Source: Luteitalea sp.
GTDB lineage: Bacteria > Acidobacteriota > Vicinamibacteria > Vicinamibacterales > Vicinamibacteraceae
Direction: 5' to 3'
DNA: 64,000 bases
NCBI GenBank assembly: GCA_009377495.1
Contig: WHTZ01000005.1
Span: 62,001 to 126,000, forward strand
Positions within the stretch are counted from its first letter, which is position 1. Every line of letters begins with the position of its first letter. Positions 1-8,368 of the stretch are shown one piece after another. The position numbers and the translations under genes were made by a program. The notes below the pieces were generated by a model. It did no database searches and was not told the DNA's origin. It saw nothing but the letters and a program-made list of their open reading frames with translations.

Positions 1-527
1 GGCCGGAGCCGATCGAACGTGTCACGCAGTGCGGCGGCTAGCGCCTCGCGGGTCGTGGGAAGATCGGCCAAGGCGCGGCGGGCGGCCGCCGGCCGCAACG
101 CGCCACGTGCCGTGGCCTCGGTCATTTCCTCGATGGGCGTGATGCCTGCGATAGGCTCCTTCGCGAAGTTGCCCAGCGCGTAGGAGACGGCGCCGACGAG
201 GCGACCGTTTATGAAGACGGGACTACCGCTCATCCCGGCAATGACCCCCGCTTCAGCGAGCGGGCCACCCTCCAACCTCGCGAGAATCAAGCGGCGCCGC
301 GCGCCGGTCACATTCTCCAGGACGCCAAGAACATGAGCCCGGAACTCGGTGCGGGTCGTGCCTTGAAAGACGGAAATGGCCGTGCCCACCATCCCCGGAC
401 GCACCTCGCTCACGGCCATGAGCGGCTTGTCCGGGCTCGCCGGCGCCGAGGCGCCGAGAGGCGCCCAAGCCAGCCAGGCACCCGCGAGTGCGGCGAGCGC
501 CGGTCCGAATGCTCGAAAGACAGTCAT
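1..527 (-). CDS. SpoIVB-like S55 peptidase-domain protein (partial)
   Basis: The gene runs off the left edge, so only the first 175 residues are visible. They start at the ATG at 525-527 with a signal peptide (MTVFRAFGPALAALAGAWLAW), then a segment typical of SpoIVB peptidase S55 proteins: EVRPGMVGTAISVFQGT, then GMSGSPVFINGRLVGAVSYA, in which the Ser of GMSGSP aligns with the S55 nucleophile. In spore formers SpoIVB cleaves SpoIVFA. Secreted homologues of unknown role occur in acidobacteria, which do not sporulate, so no substrate can be named. It is transcribed away from the aromatic amino acid operon. The C-terminal half of the domain is outside the window, so the rest of the active site cannot be checked. 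Confidence 0.75.
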   Translation of the reverse strand, partial: MTVFRAFGPALAALAGAWLAWAPLGASAPASPDKPLMAVSEVRPGMVGTAISVFQGTTRTEFRAHVLGVLENVTGARRRLILARLEGGPLAEAGVIAGMSGSPVFINGRLVGAVSYALGNFAKEPIAGITPIEEMTEATARGALRPAAARRALADLPTTREALAAALRDTFDRLR

Positions 528-640
528 TGAACGGAACACGCGCGAAACAGCGCTTCATGCCGTTATAGCATGGATCTGCGAATGGGTGACGCCCTGTCAC
601 CTTGTCACCGTGTTAGCGACTATGGTAGGCTCTCAGCATC

Positions 641-748
641 ATGCGCGACGGCGTCCGTGCCGGCTTGGTGTTTCGCTACCGTGCCACGAGCTTTAGCGGC
701 TCGTTTTGGCGGTGGTACCGATTCCGGGCCGGAGGGGCGGACACCTAA
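641..748 (+). CDS. trpL: Aromatic-rich leader peptide of the trp/aro operon
   Basis: This 35-codon ORF starts at ATG 641 and stops at TAA 746, 73 bp before aroDE. The peptide reads MRDGVRAGLVFRYRATSFSG, then SFWRWYRFRAGGADT. It holds 4 Phe, 2 Trp and 2 Tyr, with Phe-Trp-Arg-Trp-Tyr-Arg-Phe at codons 22-28 (704-724). It precedes an intrinsic terminator (786-817) and an alternative antiterminator pairing, the usual layout of ribosome-mediated attenuation. A possible promoter is TTGTCA (602-607), an 18-bp gap, then TAGGCT (626-631), which would leave almost no untranslated leader. No strong ribosome binding site is visible. The function is inferred from codon content and position. Confidence 0.8.
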   Translation: MRDGVRAGLVFRYRATSFSGSFWRWYRFRAGGADT

Positions 749-793
749 ATCGCGCGCAAAGACGCAAGACTTACGAGCGAGACGAGCCCCTTC
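731..793 (+). promoter_or_regulatory. Antiterminator pairing of the aromatic attenuator
   Basis: GGAGGGGC (731-738), inside codons 31-33 of the leader peptide, can pair with GCCCCTTC (786-793): seven Watson-Crick pairs and one G-U. The second strand is also the left arm of the terminator, so the two structures exclude each other. A ribosome stalled on the Trp codons (707-715) would leave 731-738 free and allow antitermination. A ribosome reaching the stop codon at 746-748 would mask it and let the terminator form. Confidence 0.7.
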
Positions 794-817
794 AGCCACC
801 GGTTGAAGGGGCTTTTT
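786..817 (+). terminator. Intrinsic terminator / attenuator before aroDE
   Basis: A perfect 9-bp stem pairs GCCCCTTCA (786-794) with TGAAGGGGC (804-812). The loop is 9 nt and five T follow (813-817). It ends only 4 nt before the aroDE start codon, so it can only act as a conditional terminator of that operon. Confidence 0.85.
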
Positions 818-821
818 CATT

Positions 822-2366
822 ATGTCCTCACCAACGCGCTTGTGCGGCACCGTGACCGGAGCGACCGTTCACGAGCTTCGCCGCGCCCGTGACCAGGTCA
901 GTGCTCTCGTGGACCTGGTCGAGCTGCGTCTGGACGGGCTTGTGCAGCCGGATGTTGCCGCCGTCGTGGCGGACCGGCCACGGCCGGTGATCGTGACGTG
1001 TCGGCCCGCTTGGGAAGGCGGGCGATTTGACGGTCCCGAGGCCGTCCGCGAGCAGTGGCTGACGGACGCTCTCATCCACGGGGCCGAGTTCGTCGACGTG
1101 GAGTGGCGAGCGCCGTTTCGCGACCACCTGCTCCAGCGCGATGCCTCACGCGTGGTGGTATCGATCCACGATTTTGACGGGGTGCCGCACGACCTCGCGT
1201 CTTTGGTCGCAACCATGTCTGCCACCAAGGCGGCGGTGGTGAAGGTCGCCGTGACGGTGCAACGGCTGGCCGACCTGATCCCACTCCTCGCGCTCGGTGA
1301 GCAGTATCACGATCGAGGCATTGTGGTCATCGGCATGGGCGTCGCGGGTGTACCGAGCCGGATCCTTGCCGCCCGTTTCGGGTCGCGGTGGACCTACGGG
1401 GGTGACGCCGTGGCGCCCGGGCAGTTGCCGGTCACGCGCCTGCGCGACGAGTTTCGGTTTGCGCGCATTACCTCGACGTCGGATGTTTATGCTCTGGTCG
1501 GGCGGCCCACGGGTCACTCGGCCTCGCCCGCCATGCACAACGCGGCCTTTGCCGCGCTCGGCGTCGAGGCTGCGTACGTGCCTTGTGAGCCGGCCGACTT
1601 CGACGATTTCCTGGCATTCGCCGTGGCTGTCGGGCTCCGTGGTTGCAGCGTGACGAGGCCGTTCAAGCCATCCGCGCTGGCGGCTGCTGCGCACGCGGAC
1701 CCGTTGTCGCACCGTGTCGGGGCGGCAAACACGCTGCGCCGCGTAGGCCAGCACTGGGAGGCGTGTAACACCGACGTTGATGGCTTCCTCACGCCGCTCC
1801 GCGCACGCCGAGCATTGCAAGGGTTGGCCGCGTCGGTCGTTGGTGGTGGTGGTGCCGCGCGCGCGGTGGTGGCTGGTCTCGTAGCGGAAGGTGCTGACGT
1901 GGCGGTGCACGCGCGGCGCCGAGATCAGGCGGAGGCGTTGACCGCGCTCGGTGCGCGCGTGGGTGATTGGCCGCCGTGCTCGAGGAGCTGTGACGTGCTC
2001 GTCAATACGACGCCTGTCGGTACATGGCCGAACGTGGACGCCCTTCCGGTGTCGATATCGTGTCTGCCCGGGCTCGCCGCAGGGCGAGCCCGCGTGCAGC
2101 CAGGCCCAGCGATTGTCTACGATCTGGTGGCGAATCCTGCAGAGACACGGCTCCTGCGCGAGGCACGCGCCCGCGGATGCGAGACGATTTCTGGGCTGGA
2201 GATGCTCGTGGCACAGGGGGCGCACCAGTGCGAGTGGTGGACCGGCCGGCCCGCGCCGGTCGAGGTGATGCGCGATGCAGCGCACCGCCGGCTTGAGCAT
2301 GATTCACTGTCAATGCCAAGCGCAAATGAGAACTGCAAGGGGGAGCTTGACAAGAATTCACCATGA
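822..2366 (+). CDS. aroDE: Fused 3-dehydroquinate dehydratase / shikimate dehydrogenase
   Basis: This 514-residue protein should catalyse two consecutive cytosolic shikimate-pathway steps. Residues ~1-215 form a type I dehydroquinase: VELRLDG near the start and the Schiff-base lysine in AAVVKVAVTV. Residues ~220-490 form an AroE-type NADPH shikimate dehydrogenase: ALVGRPTGHSASPAMHNAAF binds shikimate, and a glycine-rich SVVGGGGAARAVV segment binds the cofactor. The dehydratase-dehydrogenase fusion is best known from plants and also occurs in some bacteria. The start is the ATG just after the attenuator. The stop overlaps the trpE start as ATGA (2363-2366), implying translational coupling. A polar ~25-residue C-terminal tail has no recognisable function. 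Confidence 0.93.
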   Translation: MSSPTRLCGTVTGATVHELRRARDQVSALVDLVELRLDGLVQPDVAAVVADRPRPVIVTCRPAWEGGRFDGPEAVREQWLTDALIHGAEFVDVEWRAPFRDHLLQRDASRVVVSIHDFDGVPHDLASLVATMSATKAAVVKVAVTVQRLADLIPLLALGEQYHDRGIVVIGMGVAGVPSRILAARFGSRWTYGGDAVAPGQLPVTRLRDEFRFARITSTSDVYALVGRPTGHSASPAMHNAAFAALGVEAAYVPCEPADFDDFLAFAVAVGLRGCSVTRPFKPSALAAAAHADPLSHRVGAANTLRRVGQHWEACNTDVDGFLTPLRARRALQGLAASVVGGGGAARAVVAGLVAEGADVAVHARRRDQAEALTALGARVGDWPPCSRSCDVLVNTTPVGTWPNVDALPVSISCLPGLAAGRARVQPGPAIVYDLVANPAETRLLREARARGCETISGLEMLVAQGAHQCEWWTGRPAPVEVMRDAAHRRLEHDSLSMPSANENCKGELDKNSP

Positions 2367-3847
2367 AACAGACCACGTTCGAGGAGTTCGTCGAGCTGGC
2401 ACGCCGCGGTACATTCGTGCCCGTGTGTCGTGAGCGCATGGCCGACCTGCTGACGCCGGTCTCGGCGTTTCTTCGCGTAGCCGAGCACGCCGATTACAGC
2501 TTTTTGCTCGAGAGCGTGGAGGGGGGTGAGCAGGTCGCGCGCTATTCGTTTCTCGGCAAGGACCCGTTTCTGGTACTACGCGCGCGGAGCGGGCGCACGC
2601 TCCTCGAGAAAGCGGGTAGTACGACAGAGCTCGATGAGACCTTCGTCCCGGCGTTACGGCGACTCATGACAGAGTATCGCTCGCCGTTCGTGCCTGGTCT
2701 TCCGCGGTTCACCGGTGGGGCCGTTGGGTACGTGAGCTACGACGCGGTGCGGTGGTTCGAGCCGACGCTGGAGCACGCGTGGGCGCGCGCCGCGCAGGCG
2801 GCGAACGATGAAGACGAGGCGACGTTCATGCTGTTCGAAACGGTGCTGGCGTTCGACCATGTCAAGCACCGGATCTTGCTGATCGCGAACGCGCGCATCA
2901 CGCCACACGAGCAACTCGACACGCTGTACCAGTTCGCGTGTGCGCGTCTCGATTTCCTCGAGCGGGAGCTCGATCGTCACGTCTCGCAACCAGCGCCCCG
3001 TGAGCCGGCGCCGCTGGTTGTCAACGCTCGGCTGACCCGGGAAGCGTACGAGGGCGCCGTACGCACGGCGAAGGAGTACATCGCGGCGGGCGATGCCTAT
3101 CAGATCGTGCCGTCGCAACGATTCGACGTCGAGGTGGGGACCGACCCCTTCAATGTCTATCGTGCGCTGCGGTTCATCAATCCGTCGCCTTACATGTTTT
3201 TCATTCGCCTGGGTGGCCTCTCCGTTGTCGGCTCGTCACCAGAGATGCTGGTGCGCGTCGAGGGGCGGCGTGCCGCCACGCACCCCATCGCCGGCACGCG
3301 GCCGCGCGGGCGTACCGACGAGGAAGACGTGCGATTGGCCGAGGAGCTGAAGCGGGACGAGAAGGAACGTGCCGAGCACGTGATGCTGGTCGACCTGGGA
3401 CGCAACGACCTTGGTCGCGTGTGTGAGTATGGCTCGGTGCGTGTGCCAGTGTACATGGCCCTCGAACGCTACTCGCATGTCATGCACCTGGTGTCGCGGG
3501 TCGAGGGCCAGCTCGCGGACGGCCATGATTGCCTCGACGCCCTTGTCGCGTGCTTCCCGGCCGGCACGGTCACCGGGGCGCCGAAGATCCGTGCGATGGA
3601 GATCATCGCGGAGCTCGAGCCGACGCGCCGGGGCATCTATGCCGGTGCGGTGGGCTATCTCGATTTCGCCGGGAACCTCGATTGCTGCATTGCCATCCGC
3701 ACGATCGCGATGCGTAACGGCCATGCTCAGGTCCAGGCCGGCGGTGGTGTCGTGGCTGATTCGAATCCAGCGATGGAATACGAAGAATCGTGTAACAAGG
3801 CGCAAGCGCTGTTCCGGGCGCTGGAGCTCGCGCAGAGTCTCATGTAG
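2363..3847 (+). CDS. trpE: Anthranilate synthase component I
   Basis: This 494-residue chorismate-utilising enzyme makes anthranilate using ammonia from TrpG. The N-terminal regulatory domain keeps the LLES motif (FLLESVEGGEQVARYSF), typical of tryptophan feedback-sensitive TrpE. The catalytic domain holds FIRLGGLSVVGSSPEMLVRV, PIAGTRPRGRT and AGTVTGAPKIRAMEII. The start codon overlaps the aroDE stop (ATGA). A 42-bp gap carrying part of a dispersed repeat separates it from trpG, the only spaced junction among the first trp genes. Confidence 0.97.
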   Translation: MKQTTFEEFVELARRGTFVPVCRERMADLLTPVSAFLRVAEHADYSFLLESVEGGEQVARYSFLGKDPFLVLRARSGRTLLEKAGSTTELDETFVPALRRLMTEYRSPFVPGLPRFTGGAVGYVSYDAVRWFEPTLEHAWARAAQAANDEDEATFMLFETVLAFDHVKHRILLIANARITPHEQLDTLYQFACARLDFLERELDRHVSQPAPREPAPLVVNARLTREAYEGAVRTAKEYIAAGDAYQIVPSQRFDVEVGTDPFNVYRALRFINPSPYMFFIRLGGLSVVGSSPEMLVRVEGRRAATHPIAGTRPRGRTDEEDVRLAEELKRDEKERAEHVMLVDLGRNDLGRVCEYGSVRVPVYMALERYSHVMHLVSRVEGQLADGHDCLDALVACFPAGTVTGAPKIRAMEIIAELEPTRRGIYAGAVGYLDFAGNLDCCIAIRTIAMRNGHAQVQAGGGVVADSNPAMEYEESCNKAQALFRALELAQSLM

Positions 3848-3889
3848 GTCCCTTAGACCTGAGACAGCCCTGGCACCTGGCACCTTGCT
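3848..3889. repeat. Single arm of the dispersed CCTGAGACAGCCCTGG repeat
   Basis: Between trpE and trpG lies a CCTGAGACAGCCCTGGCACC segment followed by a second CTGGCACC. The same sequence forms the arms of the larger elements at 10608-10847 and 35066-35378. As in those, the repeat starts directly at the upstream gene's TAG stop codon. Confidence 0.65.
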
Positions 3890-4477
3890 ATGTTGCTGCT
3901 GATCGATAACTACGATTCGTTCACGTTCAACCTGGCGCAGTACCTCGGGGAGCTGGGCGCGGAGCTCCGTGTGACGCGAAACGACCAGATGACCCTCGAC
4001 GAGATTGCGGCCCTGCGGCCGGGCCACATCGTGATTTCGCCCGGACCGGGGCGGCCCGAGCAGGCAGGCATGACCGTCGAGGTCATCAAGCGTTTCGCAC
4101 CGTCGGTGCCGATCCTCGGCGTGTGCCTGGGCCACCAGGCGATGGCGGTGGCGTTCGGGGGCCAGGTGGTCGCGGCCGCCCGCCTCATGCACGGCAAGAC
4201 GTCGCAAGTCGCACACGATGGCCAGGGTGTGTTTCGCGGTCTCGATGGCACCTTCGTCGCCGCGCGCTACCATTCGCTCGTCGTGTCGGCCGACAATCTT
4301 CCGGATCCGCTCGTCATTACGGCGCGCACCGTCGACGACGGAACGGTGATGGGCTTGCGGCATCGCGAGTATCCCATGCACGGCGTGCAGTTTCACCCCG
4401 AGTCAGTGCTCACCGATGTAGGTCGACGTATTTTGAGAAACTTCCTCGAGATCAGCGATGTTCCCCACGCTGCTTGA
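3890..4477 (+). CDS. trpG: Anthranilate synthase component II (glutamine amidotransferase)
   Basis: This 195-residue class I glutamine amidotransferase feeds ammonia to TrpE. LLIDNYDSFTFNLAQYLGEL starts the fold, the nucleophile Cys is in GVCLGHQAMAVAFGG, and the catalytic His/Glu pair is in GVQFHPESV. PabA of folate synthesis is close in sequence and in many bacteria one subunit serves both; the trp operon position favours TrpG as the main role. The 3' end overlaps trpD by 20 bp. Confidence 0.95.
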   Translation: MLLLIDNYDSFTFNLAQYLGELGAELRVTRNDQMTLDEIAALRPGHIVISPGPGRPEQAGMTVEVIKRFAPSVPILGVCLGHQAMAVAFGGQVVAAARLMHGKTSQVAHDGQGVFRGLDGTFVAARYHSLVVSADNLPDPLVITARTVDDGTVMGLRHREYPMHGVQFHPESVLTDVGRRILRNFLEISDVPHAA

Positions 4478-5468
4478 ACGGCTGCTGCGCCATCAGGATC
4501 TCACCACCGACGCGACCGAAGCGGCGATGGCGATGATCATGCGCGGCGAGGCGCGTGCCGCGACCATCGCGGCCTTTCTCGTCGCGCTGCGCGCCAAGGG
4601 TGAGCGGCCCGCCGAGCTCGTCGGCCTCGCGCGCGCCATGCGTGCTGCAGCCGTGCCGCTCGCGTCGTCTATCGATGACGCCTTTGACACCTGCGGCACG
4701 GGCGGTGATGGCACAGGCACGATCAACGTGTCCTCGTTGACGGCGCTCGTGGTGGCCGCGGCTGGTGTACCAGTTGCCAAGCACGGGAATCGCTCGGTCT
4801 CCAGTCGCTGCGGCAGCGCGGACGTATTCGAGGCACTCGGCGTGAGGATAGACGCGCGGCCGGCGGTCGTGGAGCAAGGTCTGCGCACGGCCGGCATTGC
4901 TTTCTTGTTTGCGCCGACCTTTCATCCCGCGATGCGACATGCGGCGCCCGTGCGCAACGAGCTCGGTGTGCGAAGTGCGTTCAACCTGCTCGGACCGTTG
5001 ACCAATCCGGCGGGGGCACGGCGCCAGCTCGTGGGTGTGCCTCGACCAGAGCTCACCGAGCTCGTCGCCCGATCGTTGGGCCTCTTGGGCTCCGAGCACG
5101 TTTGGGTCGTGCACGCGGCCGACGGTTTGGATGAGCTGTCGACGACCGGCTACTCCAAGGTGTCCGAGTGCCGGCACGGTGTGCTGCGGACTTTCTATGT
5201 GCACCCGTCGGACTTCGGGTTGCCGAAGGCGCAGCTCGCCGATCTGGTGGGTGGAGAGGCATCGACCAACGCGGCCATTGGCCGTGAGGTGCTCGATGGG
5301 AGACCCGGACCTGCCCGCGATATCGTGCTGCTGAACGCGGCCGCCGCACTGTATATCGCTGGCCGTGCCGCGTCCGTGCACGAAGGCATCGAGCGGGCTG
5401 CCGAGGCGATCGACACGGGGCGGGCGGCGGTGGTCTTGGAGCGGATGGTGGAGGCGTCGCACGGATAA
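4458..5468 (+). CDS. trpD: Anthranilate phosphoribosyltransferase
   Basis: This 336-residue enzyme transfers phosphoribose from PRPP to anthranilate. Visible motifs are the PRPP-binding DTCGTGGDGTGTINVSS and KHGNRSVSSRCGSADV, and FLFAPTFHPAMRHAAPVR for anthranilate. Length matches the family. The start lies inside the trpG 3' end (20-bp overlap), and the TAA stop shares bases with the trpC ATG (TAATG, 5466-5470), so trpG, trpD and trpC are probably coupled in translation. Confidence 0.96.
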   Translation: MFPTLLERLLRHQDLTTDATEAAMAMIMRGEARAATIAAFLVALRAKGERPAELVGLARAMRAAAVPLASSIDDAFDTCGTGGDGTGTINVSSLTALVVAAAGVPVAKHGNRSVSSRCGSADVFEALGVRIDARPAVVEQGLRTAGIAFLFAPTFHPAMRHAAPVRNELGVRSAFNLLGPLTNPAGARRQLVGVPRPELTELVARSLGLLGSEHVWVVHAADGLDELSTTGYSKVSECRHGVLRTFYVHPSDFGLPKAQLADLVGGEASTNAAIGREVLDGRPGPARDIVLLNAAAALYIAGRAASVHEGIERAAEAIDTGRAAVVLERMVEASHG

Positions 5469-6316
5469 TGATCGGGACCCAAGTGGCGAGCACAACGAGC
5501 GCAAGTCTGCTCTCAACGGTCGTGGCGGCGACGCGACGCATCGTTGAGGTGCGCGCAGCCCGACGGCCACGCGCGAGGCTCGAAGCCGACGCCCGTGCAC
5601 GTGTGCCACGCTGCGCGTTGTTCGTCGAGGCCCTGACCAGGTCGAATCGTGTAAACGTCGTTGCCGAATGCAAGCGGCGATCGCCGGCACGTGGCGTCCT
5701 CCGCGACGCGTACGACGTGGCCGTGATCGCACGTGAGTACGAGGCGGCGGGTGCGGCGGCCATCTCCGTGTTGACCGAGCCGACGTTCTTCGACGGTGAC
5801 CCCGACCATCTCGCCGCAGTACGCGACGTGGCGTCAATACCTGTGTTGCGCAAAGACTTCATCGTCGACCCGTATCAACTCTACGAGGCGCGTGCCATCG
5901 GCGCGGACGCCGTGCTGCTCATTGTGGCAGCGCTCGGGGAGCCCGCGCTGCGCACGCTGCTCGAGGAGGCACGGGCGCTCGGATTGGCGGTGTTGGTAGA
6001 GGTGCACGACGAAGCGGAGCTAGACCTTGCCGTGAGCGCTGGCGCGTCGATCGTGGGCGTGAACAACCGGAATCTCCGCACGCTCGACGTCTCGCTCGAT
6101 GTGGCGGTGCGCCTGATCGATGCCATTCCGGATGCGTGTGTGGCCGTGGCGGAGAGCGGGTTGCAAACGGGCGCGGATCTCGTGCGTCTGCGAGAGCTGG
6201 GTTACGACGCGTTTCTCATGGGTGAGCGGTTCATGACCGCGCCGAGGCCGGGGCGAGCGCTCCGCGACGTCCTCGAGGCAGCAGCCGTGGCCGCTGGGAG
6301 GGAGTCGAGCGGGTGA
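5468..6316 (+). CDS. trpC: Indole-3-glycerol phosphate synthase
   Basis: This 282-residue TIM-barrel enzyme ring-closes CdRP to indole-3-glycerol phosphate. Key segments are VAECKRRSPARG (catalytic Lys), LRKDFIVDPYQLYEARAIGA, VGVNNRNLRTL and the phosphate-binding AESGLQ near the C-terminus. It is monofunctional; TrpF is a separate downstream gene. The stop codon overlaps a GTG start of trpF. Confidence 0.96.
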   Translation: MIGTQVASTTSASLLSTVVAATRRIVEVRAARRPRARLEADARARVPRCALFVEALTRSNRVNVVAECKRRSPARGVLRDAYDVAVIAREYEAAGAAAISVLTEPTFFDGDPDHLAAVRDVASIPVLRKDFIVDPYQLYEARAIGADAVLLIVAALGEPALRTLLEEARALGLAVLVEVHDEAELDLAVSAGASIVGVNNRNLRTLDVSLDVAVRLIDAIPDACVAVAESGLQTGADLVRLRELGYDAFLMGERFMTAPRPGRALRDVLEAAAVAAGRESSG

Positions 6317-6996
6317 CGTCTCGTGTGCGTCCGGATGATATCAGCGGCTCTCGGATTCGGGACACGAGCATCAAGATGTGTGGCGTCACGCGTCCCGAGG
6401 ACGCGGCACTCGCAGCCGCCCTCGGCGCGGCGGCTATCGGCCTCGTCTTTTGGCCGCGCAGTCCGCGAGCCGTGACGACCGCGCAAGCGCGGCGCGTGCT
6501 CGAGGCCGTGCCACCGTTCACGACGACGGTCGGTGTATTCGTCGATCAGCCCGTCGAGGAAGTCGTGTGGATGGCCGTGAGCTTGGGCTTGGGCGCCGTG
6601 CAGTTGCACGGTGACGAAGCGGTCGACGACGTCCACGCCTTCCCCTGTCGTGTCATCAAGGCGCTCACCGTGAGCGACTATGCCACGAGTGAGTGGGCGA
6701 GCCGGCCCGCCGAGCGCGTGACCATCCTGCTCGATGCGATCGATGCCGTGCAGCGGGGCGGGACGGGTCAGACGGTTGACTGGAGCGCAGCCGCTGCAAT
6801 TGCACGCCGACGCCCCGTGATCCTGTCCGGCGGGCTGCGGCCGGAAAACGTGGCGGAGGCTATCCGCACGGTGCAGCCATACGCCGTTGATGTGGCCTCA
6901 GGCGTGGAGCGTGAGCCCGGCGTGAAGGATCACGATCGCATGCGTGCATTCATGGATGCCGTGTGGAGCGTGAACCCCGGGGTCGCCAAGGGGTAG
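6313..6996 (+). CDS. trpF: Phosphoribosylanthranilate isomerase
   Basis: This protein of up to 227 residues performs the Amadori isomerisation of PRA to CdRP. TSIKMCGVTRPEDAALA holds the catalytic Cys, VGVFVDQP the catalytic Asp, and LSGGLRPENV the phosphate site. The GTG at 6313 overlaps the trpC stop (GTGA) and adds ~20 residues beyond the usual family start; GTG 6325 or ATG 6376 are alternatives. The coupled GTG is preferred because the same overlap recurs along this operon. Confidence 0.93.
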   Translation: MTSRVRPDDISGSRIRDTSIKMCGVTRPEDAALAAALGAAAIGLVFWPRSPRAVTTAQARRVLEAVPPFTTTVGVFVDQPVEEVVWMAVSLGLGAVQLHGDEAVDDVHAFPCRVIKALTVSDYATSEWASRPAERVTILLDAIDAVQRGGTGQTVDWSAAAAIARRRPVILSGGLRPENVAEAIRTVQPYAVDVASGVEREPGVKDHDRMRAFMDAVWSVNPGVAKG

Positions 6997-7028
6997 GGCA
7001 CCCCTTTTGTACGGCGCCCCTTTTGTAG

Positions 7029-7085
7029 GGCGCCCCGTTAGGGGCGCCGAAATCGCAACCGCGGGGCTATAAAGCCCCGCCCTAC
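7029..7085. repeat. REP-like palindrome pair between trpF and trpB
   Basis: Two GC hairpins sit in the only long gap inside the trp genes: GGCGCCCC/GGGGCGCC (7029-7048) and GCGGGGCT/AGCCCCGC (7061-7080). They are bounded by GTAGGGCG on the left and GCCCTAC on the right. The same border motif recurs at 37486-37579, 38636-38657, 45553-45635 and 53363-53390. There is no T-tract, so they are more likely mRNA-stability or mobile palindromes than terminators. Confidence 0.75.
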
Positions 7086-7090
7086 GAGTT

Positions 7091-8368
7091 ATGTCGGAGA
7101 TGAGGATGGCCAACGACACCGCAGTCGCGGCAACGCCTGGACCGGTGTTTGCGCAGCGGGATCCGGACGAGCGTGGCTACTTCGGACCGTTCGGCGGTTG
7201 CTTCGTGCCCGAAACGCTGGTCGCGCCCATTGCGGAGCTCACCGAGGCGTACTTCAGGGCGCGGCAGGATCTCACGTTTCGCGAGGAGCTGACGCGCTTG
7301 CTTCACGACTATGCCGGCCGCCCAACGCCGCTCCACGAGGCGCGGAGGTTTTCTGTCGACTGTGGCGGCGCACGCGTCGTGCTCAAGCGCGAGGACCTCG
7401 CGCATACCGGCGCGCACAAGATCAACAACGCCCTCGGTCAGGCGCTGCTCGCGACCCGCATGGGGAAGCAGCGCATCGTGGCTGAGACCGGCGCGGGCCA
7501 ACATGGCGTGGCGACGGCGACCGTGTGCGCGTTGCTGGGGCTCCAGTGCGAGATTTACATGGGTGCCGAGGACATGCGCCGACAGGCCCTGAACGTGTTT
7601 CGCATGGAGCTACTCGGCGGATCGGTTCATCGAGTCGACGCTGGGAGCTGCACCCTCAAGGATGCGATCAACGAAGCCATGCGCGATTGGGTGACTCATG
7701 TGCACCACACGCACTATTTGCTCGGCTCGGTCCTCGGTCCACATCCGTATCCGTTGATGGTTCGCGAGTTCCAGTCGGTGATCGGACAGGAAGCGCGAGC
7801 GCAGTGCCTGGCGCGGTTCGGCCGACTACCAGACGTCGTCGTGGCTTGCGTGGGGGGTGGCAGCAATGCCCTGGGAATCTTCGATGCCTTCATCGCGGAT
7901 TCGTCGGTGCGACTGATTGGCGTCGAAGCGGGCGGCGACGCCATCAGCCCGGGCCGGCATGCGGCGCGGTTTGCGGGCGGCGCACCCGGCGTTCTACAGG
8001 GCACACACACGCTCGTATTGCAAGATGCGAACGGGAACATCGAGCCCACGCACTCGATCTCGGCGGGCCTCGACTATGCGGCCGTCGGGCCGGAGCACGC
8101 GTGGCTCGCGGCGCAGGGACGCGCCGAGTATCGGTACGCCAGCGATGCGGAGGCGCTGGACGCGTTCGTGACGCTGGGCAAGCGCGAAGGGATCCTGCCG
8201 GCGCTCGAGTCGGCGCACGCTCTTGCGGCGGTGCGAGCGATTGGACGGGACCTCGGCCGGGAGGCGCTGGTCCTTGTGAACCTCTCGGGGCGTGGGGACA
8301 AAGACGTCCAGTCCGTGGAGCGCGCGCTGGCCGCGCACGTCCACGCGCGGCAGGAGGCCGAGGCGTGA
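7091..8368 (+). CDS. trpB: Tryptophan synthase beta chain
   Basis: This 425-residue PLP enzyme condenses indole with serine. It has [15 protein letters not shown] at the N-terminus, the PLP-lysine in [13 protein letters not shown] (near residue 108), and the phosphate-binding [13 protein letters not shown] 7091 is used, with in-frame ATGs at 7100 and 7106 as alternatives. The TGA stop overlaps the trpA GTG start, and the alpha and beta chains form one alpha2-beta2 channeling complex. Confidence 0.97.
   Translation: MSEMRMANDTAVAATPGPVFAQRDPDERGYFGPFGGCFVPETLVAPIAELTEAYFRARQDLTFREELTRLLHDYAGRPTPLHEARRFSVDCGGARVVLKREDLAHTGAHKINNALGQALLATRMGKQRIVAETGAGQHGVATATVCALLGLQCEIYMGAEDMRRQALNVFRMELLGGSVHRVDAGSCTLKDAINEAMRDWVTHVHHTHYLLGSVLGPHPYPLMVREFQSVIGQEARAQCLARFGRLPDVVVACVGGGSNALGIFDAFIADSSVRLIGVEAGGDAISPGRHAARFAGGAPGVLQGTHTLVLQDANGNIEPTHSISAGLDYAAVGPEHAWLAAQGRAEYRYASDAEALDAFVTLGKREGILPALESAHALAAVRAIGRDLGREALVLVNLSGRGDKDVQSVERALAAHVHARQEAEA

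Noticed and set aside
7525-8364. A second-frame extension of trpA upstream through trpB
   Set aside because: It runs in the wrong frame of trpB; TrpA homology begins at GTG 8365.
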